NCBI GenBank assembly: GCA_963556255.1
Contig: OY744616.1
Coordinates: forward strand, 6,760,956-6,824,955
Length of the DNA: 64,000 nt
Direction of reading: 5' to 3'
DNA from: Allolobophora icterica
Taxonomy: Eukaryota; Annelida; Clitellata; Crassiclitellata; Lumbricidae
The position numbers were made by a program, and so were the translations under genes. Shown here piece by piece: positions 12,546 through 25,095 of this stretch. Numbering within the stretch: position 1 is the stretch's first letter; each line of letters begins with the position of its first letter. The notes under the pieces are model-generated. The model searched no databases, was not told the origin of the DNA, and worked only from the letters and a program-made list of their open reading frames with translations.

Positions 12546-14019
12546 CGAACAAGGGAGATGTCAGAAGGTACACAGAGGAAGCTGATATACTGGCTACAAA
12601 AGTGTGCCTTTTCAGACACCTGTATTTCGAAACCTGTATCCAATTGGGTTCTTAACATACAGTGAGCCAAGTGCAGATGCACTCATTGAGACAATTACTC
12701 GGCTTTACTTCTTAGCCGTATCTTGTCATTTCATACACGGCTCTCTTCCGATGCTCAGCATGCCCTAGGGCATACTTCGCAATCAGCGTGGCCACGCGGC
12801 AACCAGATATTGTCTGGTATACGACGATCCTTGCGGACAACTCCCGTTACGTTTTCGTTTTTGATAGAATCGACGACTAGGTCTAGTACGCAAACTTAGT
12901 AAATTCCAGGATCAGTGTTTTATTTTCGGCGGAGGGAGGTTTTGGGGTTACGCCCATAGCTCTTCCAACACCCTCGGCTAAGTAACCAAAAAGATATCGG
13001 GGATCAGAAAACTATTCGTCTATGAAGATACTTTTCTCCATGCATTTCACTCCTATCCAGAGGTCTTCCAACCCACTTCTTCCGACTATCAAAGAAACAT
13101 TCCCCCATATATTTCGCTTCTACAAATAGGTCTTTGCTCCAAGTGGTTCAGACCATATCTCATTTGAGATACATTTTTCCCATACGCTTCTCTCTCCACA
13201 ACTCTTGCCTCCCAACTGCTACCTCAGACAAACTGCGTTCCACACGCGTTTCTGCTTCAGTCAGACATGAAACCTACTTTTCGTAATCTATACACGGACA
13301 CCTATCTGAATCACGGTGCGATGGTCAAGGTAAAATTGCAGGTGAAACTGTAGAAAATTGCAGACGAGCCTTCCGTCTGAAAGAGAAGGTCTCTCGCAGC
13401 ATGCATCAAACCTCTCATCTTTCAACAAAAGGAGTCATTTGAGCAGAGATCCCCGCTCTGCCAGAAGAATAGGCATGACTAACAGGATGTTATTATTGAA
13501 CGGATATTAAATTGCCCCGTGCGTGTTCCGTTGTTGTATTATTGTGAAGGACTGTGGTATAGAAAAACGCCTGCTATTCGCAGAAAGTAATTGTCGACGG
13601 TGTCTCCTCTACTGGAGAATTTTGAAGACGTAGAATTAGGGCGAGAAATAGTTTCAGATGTGCTTTTTGCTGTAGTGTACCCTATAGCGCTGAGCTATGC
13701 GATGTAAGAAGAGGAGCAAAAGCAAGTTTTTCTAGATGAAAATTTGTTTTTTGGTTTTTTCGATTTTTGAGGTTCTTATGGTCTTTTGTTGTTTTTGTTT
13801 TTTTGTTCTTGAGATTTTCGGATTTCGGATAATAAAAATCATAACAAATTTTCATTAAAACAAGTTCTACGGGAATAAGAAATTTATTAAAACAAAAACA
13901 AGAAAAACAAGAATTTGTGGTTTCTTGTTTCTTGCTTTTTTTAAACTAAAAACAAAACAAGAACAACTTTTTCACCTCTGGATATAGTCTATTGTCTGTT
14001 TATTCGTGAGTAAATCCAC

Positions 14020-14245
14020 AATTGCACAGAACGGGTTTCAACCGCTTACGGCAACGAAGAAGAGCAAAACCTATTCCTGAAGGATGGGCCGACCACAGCG
14101 AAGCTTTTAAGCTGGGCTGTGGAAGTTCGCGCAGGTGTCTTGTGCAGAAGAGCGAAGATATCTGCGGGAATGGATGGATGGAACAGACCGAGACATGGGG
14201 TGTGGGAATTGTAGAAAAAAAGACTGGGTGGAGGGTTGAACATTT
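14020..14245 (-). mobile_element. LINE ORF2 C-terminal fragment
   Basis: On the - strand TSTAQLKSFAVVGPSFRNRF at about 14130-14050 is the LINE tail motif. It breaks after RNRF, where NxLP is expected. Confidence 0.6.
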
Positions 14246-14664
14246 TACCCGTATTTCACAAACTCATGTAAACGAAATTTGAAGGCAGCTGATTTCAACG
14301 CTAACAGTTTTGCAAGTCAGACTCGAATCAAGATCAGTTACTTTGTTGAGAAAATTAAAAAATGCATACATGATACACCATAGAAATGTCTTCTCTTTGT
14401 CAGAGACTCGGAGTGAAATAATGATAAATCACACTAGCACAACTGAGGAGGTTGGAAACGACCCCCTGCCATGGGGTTTGCAATGAAGATTTAACTGTGA
14501 GGTCCTAAGATAGACTAGGGGTTGGAACCCCCTGCCCCCCACCCCCAATCGCCCGACATTTTCCACCCTGGACCGAGACACAGAACCTCCTGAAATAACA
14601 GGGAAAACAGCCTTTAGGACAAATGCACATTAGAATTAATCTCAAACTCGATATTAACATTACG

Positions 14665-14762
14665 CATTCATTAAGCGCCACGCTCTACTGACCAAGCACC
14701 ACTCGACGGCGCTAAGCAATTGTGGTGAAAGACTTGCCTAAAGTCCCGACACGCACGTAGTA
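14665..14762 (-). mobile_element. SINE family B, 3' part
   Basis: AAGCGCCAC...GACCAAGCACCA, then GGCGCTAAGCAATTGTGG and AGACTTGCC..AAG.CCC, match the 3' body of family B; the tRNA-like head is missing. Confidence 0.6.
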
Positions 14763-14829
14763 TTCATGTGTGTGTATAATTGGTCAGTTCTTGCCATGAC
14801 TAGGTAGGGAAAGCGATTGAGGTAATGTG

Positions 14830-15210
14830 TTTACATCTGACGATGAGGAAAAGAGGAGTTAGAGGAGGAGGATTTGAAGAAGGAGATGGAGGAAGAAAAG
14901 GAGGAAGAGAGAGAGGAGAAGGAGGAAGAGTAGGAAGAAGAAGAGGATGAACAGAAAGAGGAGGAGGTAGAGGAGGAAGAGAAGGAGGAAGATAAAGAGG
15001 AGAGGAGGGACAGAAGGAGGAAAAGAAAGAGAAGAAAGAGGAAGAAGAGGAAGACCAGGAGGAGGAGGAGGAGGAAGAACAGGATAAAGAAGAGGAGGAC
15101 CAGGAAAAGCAGGAGGAAGGGGAGGAAGAAGAAGAGGAGAAACAGAAAGAGGAGTAGGAGGAAGAGAAAATATAGGATGAAGACAAACATTATAAGGAGG
15201 AGGACGAAGA
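14830..15210. repeat. Purine (GGA/GAA) tract
   Basis: About 380 bases of GGAGGA/GAAGAA variants. Open frames across it are Ser/Leu/Pro low complexity. Confidence 0.9.
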
Positions 15211-15469
15211 GGAAGATGTGGAGAAGGATGGGTTAAGATCCCAGCTAAAAGCACATCTACTAAGTACATAGCCTGGAGCAGCGATTGCAGGAATACACTT
15301 AGGGTCGTTGATTAAGGAGACCAAGACACATCTGTGCCCTTAGAAATGCTTTTAAGTTGGAATCCTACAACTCAAGACTCGCAATCGAAGCAATGGACGC
15401 AAAACTAGATTTCAACAACTCAACTATACGGCGACGACTAAGACCCTCATCGGGTAAACACGGGCAACA

Positions 15470-15735
15470 TTATATATATGCTCCATGTATATGCAAATAC
15501 ATACATATATACGCAAGCATATGAACATTAAGACATATATATATATATATATATATATATGACATGTGTGTTTGTGTAAATGTATATACACAAAACTGTC
15601 ACATGATCATAAATTCCTGTAAATGCATATATATTTTCAATATAATATATAGGCATGCAGGTATTTATGCATATATATATATATACATATATATAGGGAT
15701 GTGTATTATCATCTCCTTTATGGGTATTAAATATG
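15470..15735. repeat. AT-rich (TA/TG)n region
   Basis: Several short (TA)n runs, the longest at about 15536-15560. Confidence 0.75.
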
Positions 15736-15847
15736 AACAGAATTGAAGTCACTTTACTGATCGCCAGAAAAGTGTTACAAACCATACAAATAGGTTGCAT
15801 TGCTTGGTGACAAAGGTGAACTTAGAAGAAACCAGTTGGGTACCGCC

Positions 15848-16222
15848 ATAGAAGGTTAACTTAAGTAAGTAAGTAAGTAAGTAGGCCCTATATCCTTTAT
15901 TCAAAAACCAACTGCTAACCGCATTTTGGTTTACATAGTTCATAAAATTAATTTAAGCACATAACATTCGAATGACAAAGGTTTTACGAGCTAAAGAGTC
16001 AGCATTAGGTATAATTCTATTGTGTGCCCTGGTGCGCAGTGAGTATACAACAGTTTTCTCTGGAGGTAATAACTGATGCAGAACATGTGTTGGGTTGGTT
16101 ATGATGGCTAAGAAAAGGTTAGAATCGGCTTTCTGGCAGAGTTGCTCGAAAGTATGATAGGATTCCGGTAAATAACGAGACCGGATCTTAGTATACGAAC
16201 CAATTGGGTACCACCAGTACAA
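15848..16222 (-). mobile_element. LINE ORF2 C-terminal fragment with (ACTT)n tail
   Basis: The 89-residue frame contains KADSNLFLAIITNPTHVLHQ, then LLPP, YSLRTRAHN and FVIRML, the standard end of a CR1/L2-type LINE ORF2. The tail, (CTTA)n on the - strand, lies at 15860-15885. Similar sequences (CCAxTTGGGTACCxCC) flank both ends at about 15830 and 16200. Confidence 0.8.
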
Positions 16223-16284
16223 AGTTGTCTGGTTAGAATACAGAGTTATGTAAGTGGTGGTATCAATGGTTAGGTTCTTAACTC

Positions 16285-16560
16285 GTCATTGGTTCAACTG
16301 CTTCGTCATTCAAATGGTTAGCTTGACTGATCTTCAATTCAGAGGTTGGGATTCAATTCCCCGTCAGAGCAAACTGTGTTTCGAGATTTCTGCTCCTCCT
16401 GCGCCCCTTAGCCAACTCAGCTATAATGAATAGTGAATACACCGACCGAACACTAGTGATGGAAGATCAGATGACCAGGAAGAGCTTCGGCCACCCGTCG
16501 TCTACATGCGCCGAGGCCAAGAAATTTGAAGTCGCTAACACTGCGTAAGTTTGGACTAAA
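16285..16560 (+). mobile_element. SINE family A copy
   Basis: Decayed tRNA-like head (B box GGGATTCAATTCC at about 16347), then 'CCAACTCAGCTATAATGA', the 'GACCAGGAAGAG..TCGGCCACC' block and 'CCGAGGCCAAGAAATTTGAA'. Confidence 0.7.
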
Positions 16561-17039
16561 AACTGGGGCACCAGTTTTTATCAATTCCGTTTAGATTACA
16601 TCATGTTACGCCACATTACGCCTCGTAACTTCATAAAACTACATTACATTACAATATTTTAGCCAAATTTACCATCTAAGTTTATTGCCGTTACCATGAG
16701 GTGCATGTCTCGCCATCTATTGAATATTGCTGAAACATCTCTTCTCCTTGTATTCGATAGGTGGCGCAAGATCTCTACCCCTCAAGCGCATCTCATGATA
16801 TACATGTACAGGCAGCAGAAGTTAAGCGCACACGTGTTTCCATAGCGACCCTTTGCTCGCTATGAAAACACGCGTACACTTTCTCGATGAATTTCGTCGG
16901 TGAAATATTGAATCGGTTTGAATCTTCAGTCCGATTTTTCTTCAGTTATCTTCAGTAAATGTCACGTGTTTTTGTCTTAGTGACTTAGCATAATTGACAG
17001 TATCTGTATATTTACTCTACTATTAGACATTTTATTACA

Positions 17040-17412
17040 GAGGTTTTATATAGCGCCCCTTCAAGGTTATCTACTCAGAAGCGACCCCGTGACCGTAATC
17101 GTAAATGTAAACTTAAAATTTCTAATGCGCCACTCTAGAGCTTATTCACGAGCGCTTCGTCGTGTCAGAAAGGTTGTCCAAAGATGTCCAGTGGAGATCT
17201 GAGTCCGGTTGCCAGAGAGGCCAGAGAGAGGAGGTAGTAAATCTGCTAAGGCGGTCTTCCTTAAGGACGAGAAAGTTAGAGGGAGGAGGATTGGGTGGAT
17301 TAGGGAAGCATTCTTGAGGAGGTGTGGCTTCAATTTGAGGTGATGTAGGTCTCTTGTTTTGATCAGAACCAGGCCCCATCAACGCAGGAGTAAGTTTGCT
17401 TTGTATTGTACA
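17040..17412 (-). mobile_element. LINE 3' end, family with (TTACGA)n tail
   Basis: Reverse complement of a LINE terminus: a degenerate LKPHLLKNAS.IHP peptide at 17334-17280, the block 'GTTGTCCA.AGATGTCCAGTG' at about 17170, and a 3' end 'TTTCTAATGCGCCACTCT' with a short degenerate CGTAAT tail at about 17096-17130. Related copies lie at 44590-45240, 47590-47650, 49560-49815, 51045-51205 and 60530-60697. Broken by the hAT element that starts at 17413. Confidence 0.65.
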
Positions 17413-18846
17413 CATGGGCGCCCGCAGGAATTTTTGCAGGGGGGGGGCACAACCATGGAGTAAAAAATTTGTCTGAAGGGAGCAAAAATCTTGTTGGCAT
17501 GCCCATATTTCCTCGTGGGACCCACGACGGCCCATATGGAACTATGGACGAACGTTAATGGGCATACTTTGTAAGAAGTCTTAATGGTAAACTCCAAATT
17601 TCTATGGCTATATATAGAGAGCTTAAATTGTAAAGCTAAAAGAAAGGAACCAGCTTATTCATGAGTGCTGAGAGAACGGATTGGCGCAGACAGTAGATTT
17701 ATCCATTTCCAATTAGGCTGTATTTTGATCTCGGCCATTGCAATTAAGTTCTGGACATTCTACCGATATTAATTTAATCAATTGTCTGGAAATTTGAATT
17801 CTTTCTTCGAATTTCTGACACAAATTCGTCAAACAAACAAAGAGCTATGAAACGTAAGAATAAATCTAAACAAAATTTACTCGAGTTTTTTAAACTAAAT
17901 TTCAGTGGTGAATAGAGGATGTGCATTATTCAAATTGTAACTCACCATTAAAAACGTTGCTGTTGCCGGTAGCCTAAATGTACTGGTAATATCACAAAGC
18001 ATGGTGCTCACAAATTATGACTATGAACCCTCCAGTGTTCGGGTGTTGAGACTTCCAGCAAAGATTAATGACTTTCGCGGTTACAGAATACTTTTACAGT
18101 AAATGTAACAAGTCAACGGTATGATGAATATAGTATATCGCCTACATTCAACTGTCCTTCCAATAGCACGTCACTACAGGCACGCTAAGTGCCATGGTTC
18201 TGTGTTCACCTTGTAATTGGCCCAGTGTAGTCACTTGGAAAGAACGGAGAACAAAGAAAGGAGCCACCACACTGTCTCCCTCCCCACTTGTCCTATCTTA
18301 TCAGCATATTAATGCCAAGTCTGTTGAAGTGTCCAAATATTCAACTGGATTTCAACCCCAAATGTGTATGTCATTGATGTACCATATATACATGTATACA
18401 CATGTGCAAATATTCTCCTTCCCAACAGCTTAAACACGCATACCCTTATGCTCTCAGTCACTCCCGGTAACCTATGGACCCCTGATATTAGGACCAGATG
18501 TCGAGTTGGCTTTCCCCCGCTATATGGTCAGCCTTTATGCCCCGGTTTCTCGGGTCAGCAGTGTCAAACCACGGCCTTCTAAATAGAGCCATCTACAAGG
18601 CCGTGGTAAACCGGCTGTCACTACACGCTGCAATTAATCAATGTCATGTTGTTTAACTTATGATCCGATGTCTTTACTTCAATGCACAAGAGCACCTTTG
18701 TATAAGTCACAAAGCAAGCAAACAAAATGTCAGAATAACTATATTTATTTATTTAAAATTAATAATATTCTTAATTTTACATATTTTGATTCAAAATCCA
18801 GGGGGGGGCAAGTGCCCCTCCTTGCCCCAACGTGCGGGCGCCCATG
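17413..18846. mobile_element. hAT-type DNA transposon, 1,434 bp
   Basis: Terminal inverted repeats CATGGGCGCCCGCA (left) and TGCGGGCGCCCATG (right) are flanked by a perfect 8-bp target duplication ATTGTACA at 17405-17412 and 18847-18854. Each terminus is followed inwards by a G/C homopolymer-rich stretch. No transposase frame of useful length is visible, so this is probably a non-autonomous copy. Confidence 0.85.
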
Positions 18847-19021
18847 ATTGTACAGTATTGTATTGTATTGGATAGTTTATATTTTGACGGTAATAGCGCA
18901 GATCTACAGCGCAGGTGTTCGTTTTAAAAGTTGATGGTGAAAGTCACCACCACTTTTTGGCCCTGTGCTCAAATATTTGTGTCGATATATTTTGGTTTGA
19001 AGCAAGTTCAAGCAACGACAA

Positions 19022-19270
19022 GTATTTATATAGCACCTCTTCAGGGGGGCTACTCAGAGGTGCTCCCGACTCCAGCACGGCCAAATAGAACAGTTTTCAG
19101 TCTACTGTAGAACGTATCAGAAGGAGTTCTGGTAAGCAGATGGTGCTCCGGAGGGAGCCCGTTCAATGCCATCGGGCCCACTACTGAAAAAGCACGATTC
19201 TGCGCGGTGGGTGTGTGGGCAAAAGGCACAATGAGCACCCCTTTCCCCCGAAGAGCGGAGGTGGCGTCTA
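19022..19270 (-). mobile_element. LINE ORF2 C-terminal fragment
   Basis: On the - strand NRAFSVVGPMALNGLPPEHH, then SRLKTVLFGRAG, and the 3' signature AGCACCTCTTC...AGAGGTGCTCCCGAC at 19030-19070. Confidence 0.8.
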
Positions 19271-19716
19271 CCCTGGACTCCCTGCACGGGCGGCAAAGGA
19301 CCCGCAGATATGCTTGCGTACTTAACTATTACGATGTTGACGGATACCCTCAGGCCTCAGCCTAGCTTATTTCTTGTTTTAACGTTCCATAAATCGATGA
19401 CGTCATCAATCTTGTTGTAGTTGACACCGAAGGAGGAGGATGTTCGCCAGAGCTTTATGGGGCAAAGTTAGGCCCTTGTTCATCACACGCGGTTTTATAA
19501 CTGTATACGACGACAATTTGTTGATTGAGTTTTTCGCGTGTTTGCAGGAGCTCTCCGGTGGTGACTTTACCGATCAGTTGTTGCTATAACTTACAACCAA
19601 TCTGTTCTTAATGACCGTTTGCATCAGTTAATTATCGTCCCTGTGTTGCTGATTAAGTTTTCAACTAAAAAACTTTATCGATTGTTTTTCTGTTCCTTAT
19701 GTTTGCTACCACGTGA

Positions 19717-19975
19717 AGAAAAAGAAGAGCAGTCCCATAAACTACCCCTGAGGCAGCCATAGGTATGAAGTGTTAGCGACTTCATTTTCTTAGCCTCGGC
19801 ATATGAGGGCAAGTGGCCAGTCCTCTCCCTCGCCGTTACATCTTCCCACTGACAGTGTATGGTCAGTGGACTCGTGATAGCTGAGTTGGCTAGGGGGTGC
19901 CGGTGGAGCAGATATCTCGAGGCAAATTTATGCTCTGATGGGGATTTGAACCTCTGATCTTCTGGACTGAAATAA
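19717..19975 (-). mobile_element. SINE family A copy
   Basis: Near full-length in reverse: AAGAAGAGCAGTCCC tail, TTCTTAGCCTCGGCATATGA, then 'GTGGCCAGTCCTCTCCCTCG', the 'GCTGAGTTGGCTAGGGGGTG' block and the tRNA-like GGGGATTTGAACCTCTGA. Confidence 0.85.
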
Positions 19976-20869
19976 ATATTGTAATGTATTCTTAGAAATA
20001 ACTCGGAGAGCTATGCTGAAGGCATCACCAGTGCTTGTTTTGTACAGCATTACCTACTATAATGTGACTTTTTAATGTCTACTTCAACAACGATTACGGC
20101 AAAGTCGTATTGTGATCTATTTCCATATGGTTTAATTCGGTCTGCGTTAATGGAATGGATGTCGTTGATCGGGAAATGTTATCACATCTCTGACTGCGAT
20201 CGTTGTTTCTGAGCTAAACGCTCGCAATGTGAGATGTAGCGACATCTCCCGATGAAAAGAAGAAGAAGAAGAGAAAGAAAATTAAGTTAGCATCACATTG
20301 TTGTGATTTCTGTTGCACGCTATCGGATGAAAGTCACGTTTCCCACATATCTTAGCCCGTCTTAAAACACAATTCTTTCAGCCTGGCAAACCCTATGATG
20401 AAATGCACTCTAGATACAACCTTGTCAAACGCTGTTTCATTGTTTGTACAACTTAAATTCTTAAGCTCTTCGCCAGTATTCCGATTATATGTTAGAAGTA
20501 TGCATTTCAACGCTGTCAAAAACTTTTCTAGTTTCGGCATAAATTTTAACTAAACCCTGTAGCCTTTAATAAATATTTTGCAGTCACTAATATGCTTAGA
20601 CTGAATTACTATAGATGTTTTTAAAACTGATCTCTGACTAACCTAAGCATTGCATAATAATTTTCACCCTGCATGCTGACAATTTTCTAAATCTTCTACT
20701 TTCGCGTTTCACAATTATAAACAATAGACCCCTAATGGAAGATGCTGCACCCTTCGAAATACTTTAAAATGTATAATAAATAGAAAACGTGACTCAAACC
20801 TGAATTCTAGCCTAATTTCCATTGTCTTTCTAAACAAAGCAGGATTCTTACGTTTTTCAATTATCATCG

Positions 20870-21645
20870 TCCTTCTCAGAACTTAGTAGGACAACTGTAT
20901 CAAACGCCATAGAGAAATCTGTAATGATCGCGCAATTTCAAGTTACCTTCTACAGTACTATACTGCCTTTGATATTGCCTTCCGTTCACAGCTCATAAGT
21001 GCACACACGACCATTCGATAGAACACCGATGACGCTGAGCAACTGTGAGTGAAGGACTTGCTCTATGTTCCCACACACTAACCTCTTCGGATGAACCCAT
21101 ACTTTCCAAGTTACATGATCTAACCAATCGGCTAGAGTGGCTACGAAATGCTTGATACACTCAGTTCTTACATTACCAATTGTCAACGCCCTTCTGAAAC
21201 CTCAGTAGGTCAACAGCATCAAATGCCTAAGAGAAACTCGCACTTCTCGCCCAATTTTGAAACGCCATGTACAATCTTCACCTTGTATACCGTCTCTACC
21301 AAATGATGACATTAGCAACTGTCAACGCCCTTCTGAAACCTCAGTATATAGATTAACAGTATCAAATGCCTAAGAGAAACTCGCCCTTTTCGCGTAATTT
21401 AAAAACGTCACGTACAATCTTCACCTTTTACCGTCTAGCAAATGCTTCACAAACTGAAACTCAGTCTATACGATGTTGAATACCAAATGTCAACGCCCTT
21501 CTGAAACCTCAGCTTGTCAACAGTATGAAATGCCTAAGAGAAACACGCACTTTTCGCGCAATTTAAAAACGCCATGTACAATCTTCACCTTCTACCGTCT
21601 AGCAACTGCTTCACAAACTGAAACTCAGTCTAGACGATGATCAGC
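20870..21645 (-). mobile_element. Tandem fragments of a LINE reverse transcriptase
   Basis: On the - strand 20947-20868 reads ITDFSMAFDTVVLL, the catalytic motif A of LINE reverse transcriptase (first Asp). Related but stop-broken versions (..SFS.AFDAVDLLRFQKGVD) recur from TGTCAACGCC at 21181, 21320 and 21489, giving steps of about 139 and 169 bases. They are joined by shared 'GTACAATCTTCACCTT' and 'CTGAAACTCAGTCTA' blocks. Confidence 0.65.
21005..21150 (-). mobile_element. SINE family B, decayed
   Basis: GACGCTGAGCAACTGTGAGT, GAAGGACTTGCT and CTAACCAATCGGCTA keep the family order. Interrupts the LINE fragment array. Confidence 0.5.
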
Positions 21646-21879
21646 TTAGAGCCAAACTTTTAAAATCCTCGACGATCCTGAGCTAACCAGTGGTAATCCG
21701 GTGGTGTGCTCGTCCTGAAGAGAAGGTTCCCTTTAAAGAAACCGTCGGCATTTCAAGCGCTCTTTTAAATGTTGCATGCTCTTGGAATAAATTATTTCGA
21801 AGTGTCAACGCTGTAAATTCGGCGGCACTTACGGCTTTATGTCGGCTTACCTGAATGCTAATTGAAATTAAGAGTTAAG

Positions 21880-22340
21880 ACAGGCAAACCAGGATAGTAT
21901 GAACACCTGTAACTATGTCTACTCAAAATAAGATATAGTAATGCCAGGAAAGCTAAGGTGCAGTAACACAAGGTAACGTTAGGTAATGTACGATAATTTA
22001 GGTAGATAAGGTATAGTAATTCAAGGTAAGATAGGTCAGGTAAAGTAGAGTTAGATAGCGTAAGGTATTGTAAAGTGAGGTGAGGTTAGTTAATGCAATG
22101 TGTATCACTCATTATTGTTAGTAATGCGAATGTAAGTTAAAGTGATAATAGATAAGGTTAGGTAAGAAAGATAAGTCAGGGTAAGGGAGGTAAGACAAGG
22201 TATGGTAAGACACGGTTAGATTAAGACATAACCAATTACATGAAGTAACATAAGGTAACGTTAGGCAACTCATAATGAGAGCTCAAGCAAAGTAAGGTAA
22301 AGACACGTGAGGTAATGTCAGATTTTAATGTTAGATAACT
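21880..22340. repeat. Degenerate (GGTAA)n cryptic simple sequence
   Basis: Irregular AAGGTAA/AGGTAAG units without clear period. No coding signal. Confidence 0.6.
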
Positions 22341-22564
22341 TCATCGTATTTTATTGTGCTCCATCATATGTTACTTTACTCCACGGCAATTATTTTTATC
22401 TACAGAAAACGTATAGAAATTCACAGAGAGCCATTCATGAAAAAACTAATCTATACACTAGCTTAGAAGACGTTAAATATAATTGAGAGCAGAAATCTTT
22501 TTGGAAAAGAAAAGCAATGTACAGAAAACTATGGGAGAGTCACCACTGGCAAGCTCTCGCGCAC

Positions 22565-22660
22565 ACGTTTTATTTATTTATTTATTTTTTTTTATTTATT
22601 CCGGATATTTCTATAGCGCCTCTCGAAGTCAACTACTACTCAGAGGCGCTCCCGACTACA
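22565..22660 (-). mobile_element. LINE 3' UTR fragment
   Basis: Signature 'TATAGCGCCTCTCG..CTACTCAGAGGCGCTCCCGAC' after a TTTA-rich run. No ORF remains. Confidence 0.5.
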
Positions 22661-22775
22661 GCATTTGATACTGTGTCGGAGTTTTCACGCCGAAGCGTGG
22701 AACCAACCAACGGAATTCCGCATTATATATTATTCCATTGTACTTAATTATTATGATTGTTATTATCGTGTATAC

Positions 22776-22945
22776 TTTAAAGCGCCGCTATCTAATGATC
22801 AAGCATCAATCGATGGCGCTAGCAATTTTGAGTGAAGGACTTGCGCAAGGTCCCTATACAGTAACAGTCTCAGGGGAGGAGTCTCGAACCCGTAATCTCA
22901 GCTTTACAAGGCGAGCGTTCTTACCTTTCGGGTAACGTACCCCAC
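22776..22945 (-). mobile_element. SINE family B copy
   Basis: tRNA-derived on the - strand: B box inside AGTCTCGAACCCGTA (reverse GGTTCGAGACT), then tail 'AGTGAAGGACTTGCGCAAGG' and 'TCAATCGATGGCGCTAGC'. Confidence 0.8.
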
Positions 22946-23382
22946 ATCTTGTCCGTATCTCTCTGCATTGGATTACATTACATACTCTGGTCCTTACTTT
23001 ACCTTACATTGATACATCGACATTTACCACGGGACGAGTAGTTTAACACTAAACTATAGTTGTTCCGATTTGGTTTGTTGTGACAATATGCAACAAGTTG
23101 ATTCTTGTCGCTGCTCTCACTTGAAAAGCAATGTTAGTTTTCTTAACAGTCAAATCCCTTCACACGAGTGTCGCCTTGTTACGATCCGTTCAGGTCAAAA
23201 CATGTCCGACCAAAAAGGCAACAGCGACCAATAAAGAAAAGATCAGGTCGGCGAGATAATTAACTTTTATTGGCGTGCTCTTGCCGGACCGCTTTGTTCA
23301 ATCGCTTGCCGGCGAGGCTCTTCGCCGTTTCAAGATGCCGAGGGTGGGGCTACGACAGGGACCGTCAGGCCCAAGCCGGTTA

Positions 23383-23462
23383 ACGACTTGCTCAAGGTCC
23401 GCGTACAGTAGCAGTCTCAAGGGAGGAGGCTCGAACCTGTCCTCTCCGCCTTGAACATTCAA
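23383..23462 (-). mobile_element. SINE family B, central part
   Basis: 'GACTTGCTCAAGGTCC', 'AGTCTCAAGGGAGGAGGCTCG' and 'CTCTCCGCCTT' in family order, 3' body and 5' head missing. Confidence 0.7.
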
Positions 23463-23676
23463 ACACTTAACATGGCGCGTTTGAAACCTCCCAAAGGCGC
23501 TGTAACACGGTTATCTATAGCAGATCTATAAAGGTGGTCTTAAGATGAGTGGAGTTTGTTTCCTGAGCGAGTTATTTCTGGCTTTTCTGAGGTTACACGA
23601 CTTCGCGTTACAAAACGAGCGCTCTAGCCAATCGACAGTGTCTGACAATATTATTTATTAATAATTCTTATGTATT

Positions 23677-23860
23677 TATTAAGCGCAACTATTTTTAATG
23701 ACCAACCATTAATCGATGGCGCTGAGCAATTGGATTTTGAAGTACTTGTTCACGGTCCCTTACACAACCGTCTCAGAGGAGGAGGATCGAACCCGTACTC
23801 TCCGCGTGACAAGGCGAGCGTTCTAACCAATCAATTACAGTGTCCCACGCCATTGCATTA
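23677..23860 (-). mobile_element. SINE family B copy
   Basis: AAGCGCAAC...GACCAACCATTAATCGATGGCGC, then 'CCGTCTCAGAGGAGGAGGA', 'TCGAACCCGTACTCTCCGCG' and 'GCGAGCGTTCTAACCAATC'. Near full length. Confidence 0.85.
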
Positions 23861-24299
23861 ATTCTAAAGGCCAGAGGAACCTAATTTCAGCCGGGGCCGG
23901 TTCACGGGGTCACCAATCTGGAAACAGGCGGTGACCCCATGATGGTCATACACCTACAACGCAAAAACTCGGTTGAGGTAATAACTTGAGCGTTTTCCAG
24001 AGATCATATAAACGCCCTAAAAGGTTGTTTATTTAAGGTATGACTACATTAAATTGCGTCGCGTGATATCACATGACATAACTATCGCAGGGAATCCAAT
24101 GGACGAGATATTATACGTGTTTGCGTGGGCGTTCTGCTGGTGGCTCTTCTAGTTTTATGCGCATTGTGTTGCATGCTAAGGACATTTCTGCTATTAATGG
24201 CATCTGACTTCACATAGACTGATGCAGGGAACGCATTTGGGAGGTACTTAAAAGGCGCTATATTATGTATCCTGGTATATATATGTATATACGCATAAA

Positions 24300-24870
24300 T
24301 ATATACATACTTCATGCATGCATACATACATACATATATACATACATACACATACATACATATAATATATATATACTTATATATATACTCAGGATGTCAA
24401 CAAATATGCAAATACAGATTTGCACGTGTACATATGTAGATACAATATATACATACATACATACATACTCACATATATACACACGTACATGCATACATAC
24501 ATACATACATACAAGCATACATGCACACACATGCATACATGGATGCAAGCATACATACATGTACACATACACACATGCAAACATACATACATACATTCAC
24601 ATAAATGCATACATACATACATACATACATACATACATACATACATACATACATACATACATACATACATACATACATACATACATACATACATACATAC
24701 ATACATACATACATACATACATACATACATGAAAACATACATACGTACATGCAAACCTATATACATACATGCAAAAAAATACATACACACATACACACAT
24801 ACATACATACATGCATACATACATACATACATACATACATGCATACATACATACATACATACATGCATAG
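24300..24870. repeat. (ATAC)n microsatellite, about 570 bp
   Basis: Pure ATAC from about 24608 to 24730, with CATG/CACA interruptions on both sides. 23861-24299 holds nothing recognisable. Confidence 0.97.
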
Positions 24871-24904
24871 ATGGCATCATATTTCCGACCACGTGACAGT
24901 TCCT

Positions 24905-25095
24905 CTTATTAGTATAGTTAGTAACATCTACATTCTACAGCACCAGTGTCCAATGCACAGAGGATCACACGACTTCATCAAATTTCAAACTGAGAGACCA
25001 AGCAAGTATTCAAAGTTCGAACCCCGAATCTTCGGTTTGCTAGACCGACGCCTCACCACTTGGCCACCGCCACTCCCAACGACTGGAAACCCGTA
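24905..25095 (-). mobile_element. SINE family C, with tRNA-like head
   Basis: On the - strand the head reads GGCGGTGGCCAAGTGGTGAG, with CTAGCAA in the anticodon-loop position and GGGGTTCGAAC as B box. The tail carries the family C mark CACTGGTGC (reverse of GCACCAGTGTCCAATGCAC). Confidence 0.65.

Noticed and set aside
24300..24870. Long open frames of Tyr-Ile-His-Thr or Tyr-Val-Cys-Met repeats
   Set aside because: They are translations of the (ATAC)n microsatellite, open on both strands only because the unit lacks stops. The same holds at 9298-9705, 31020-31485, 33808-34015 and 62905-63144.
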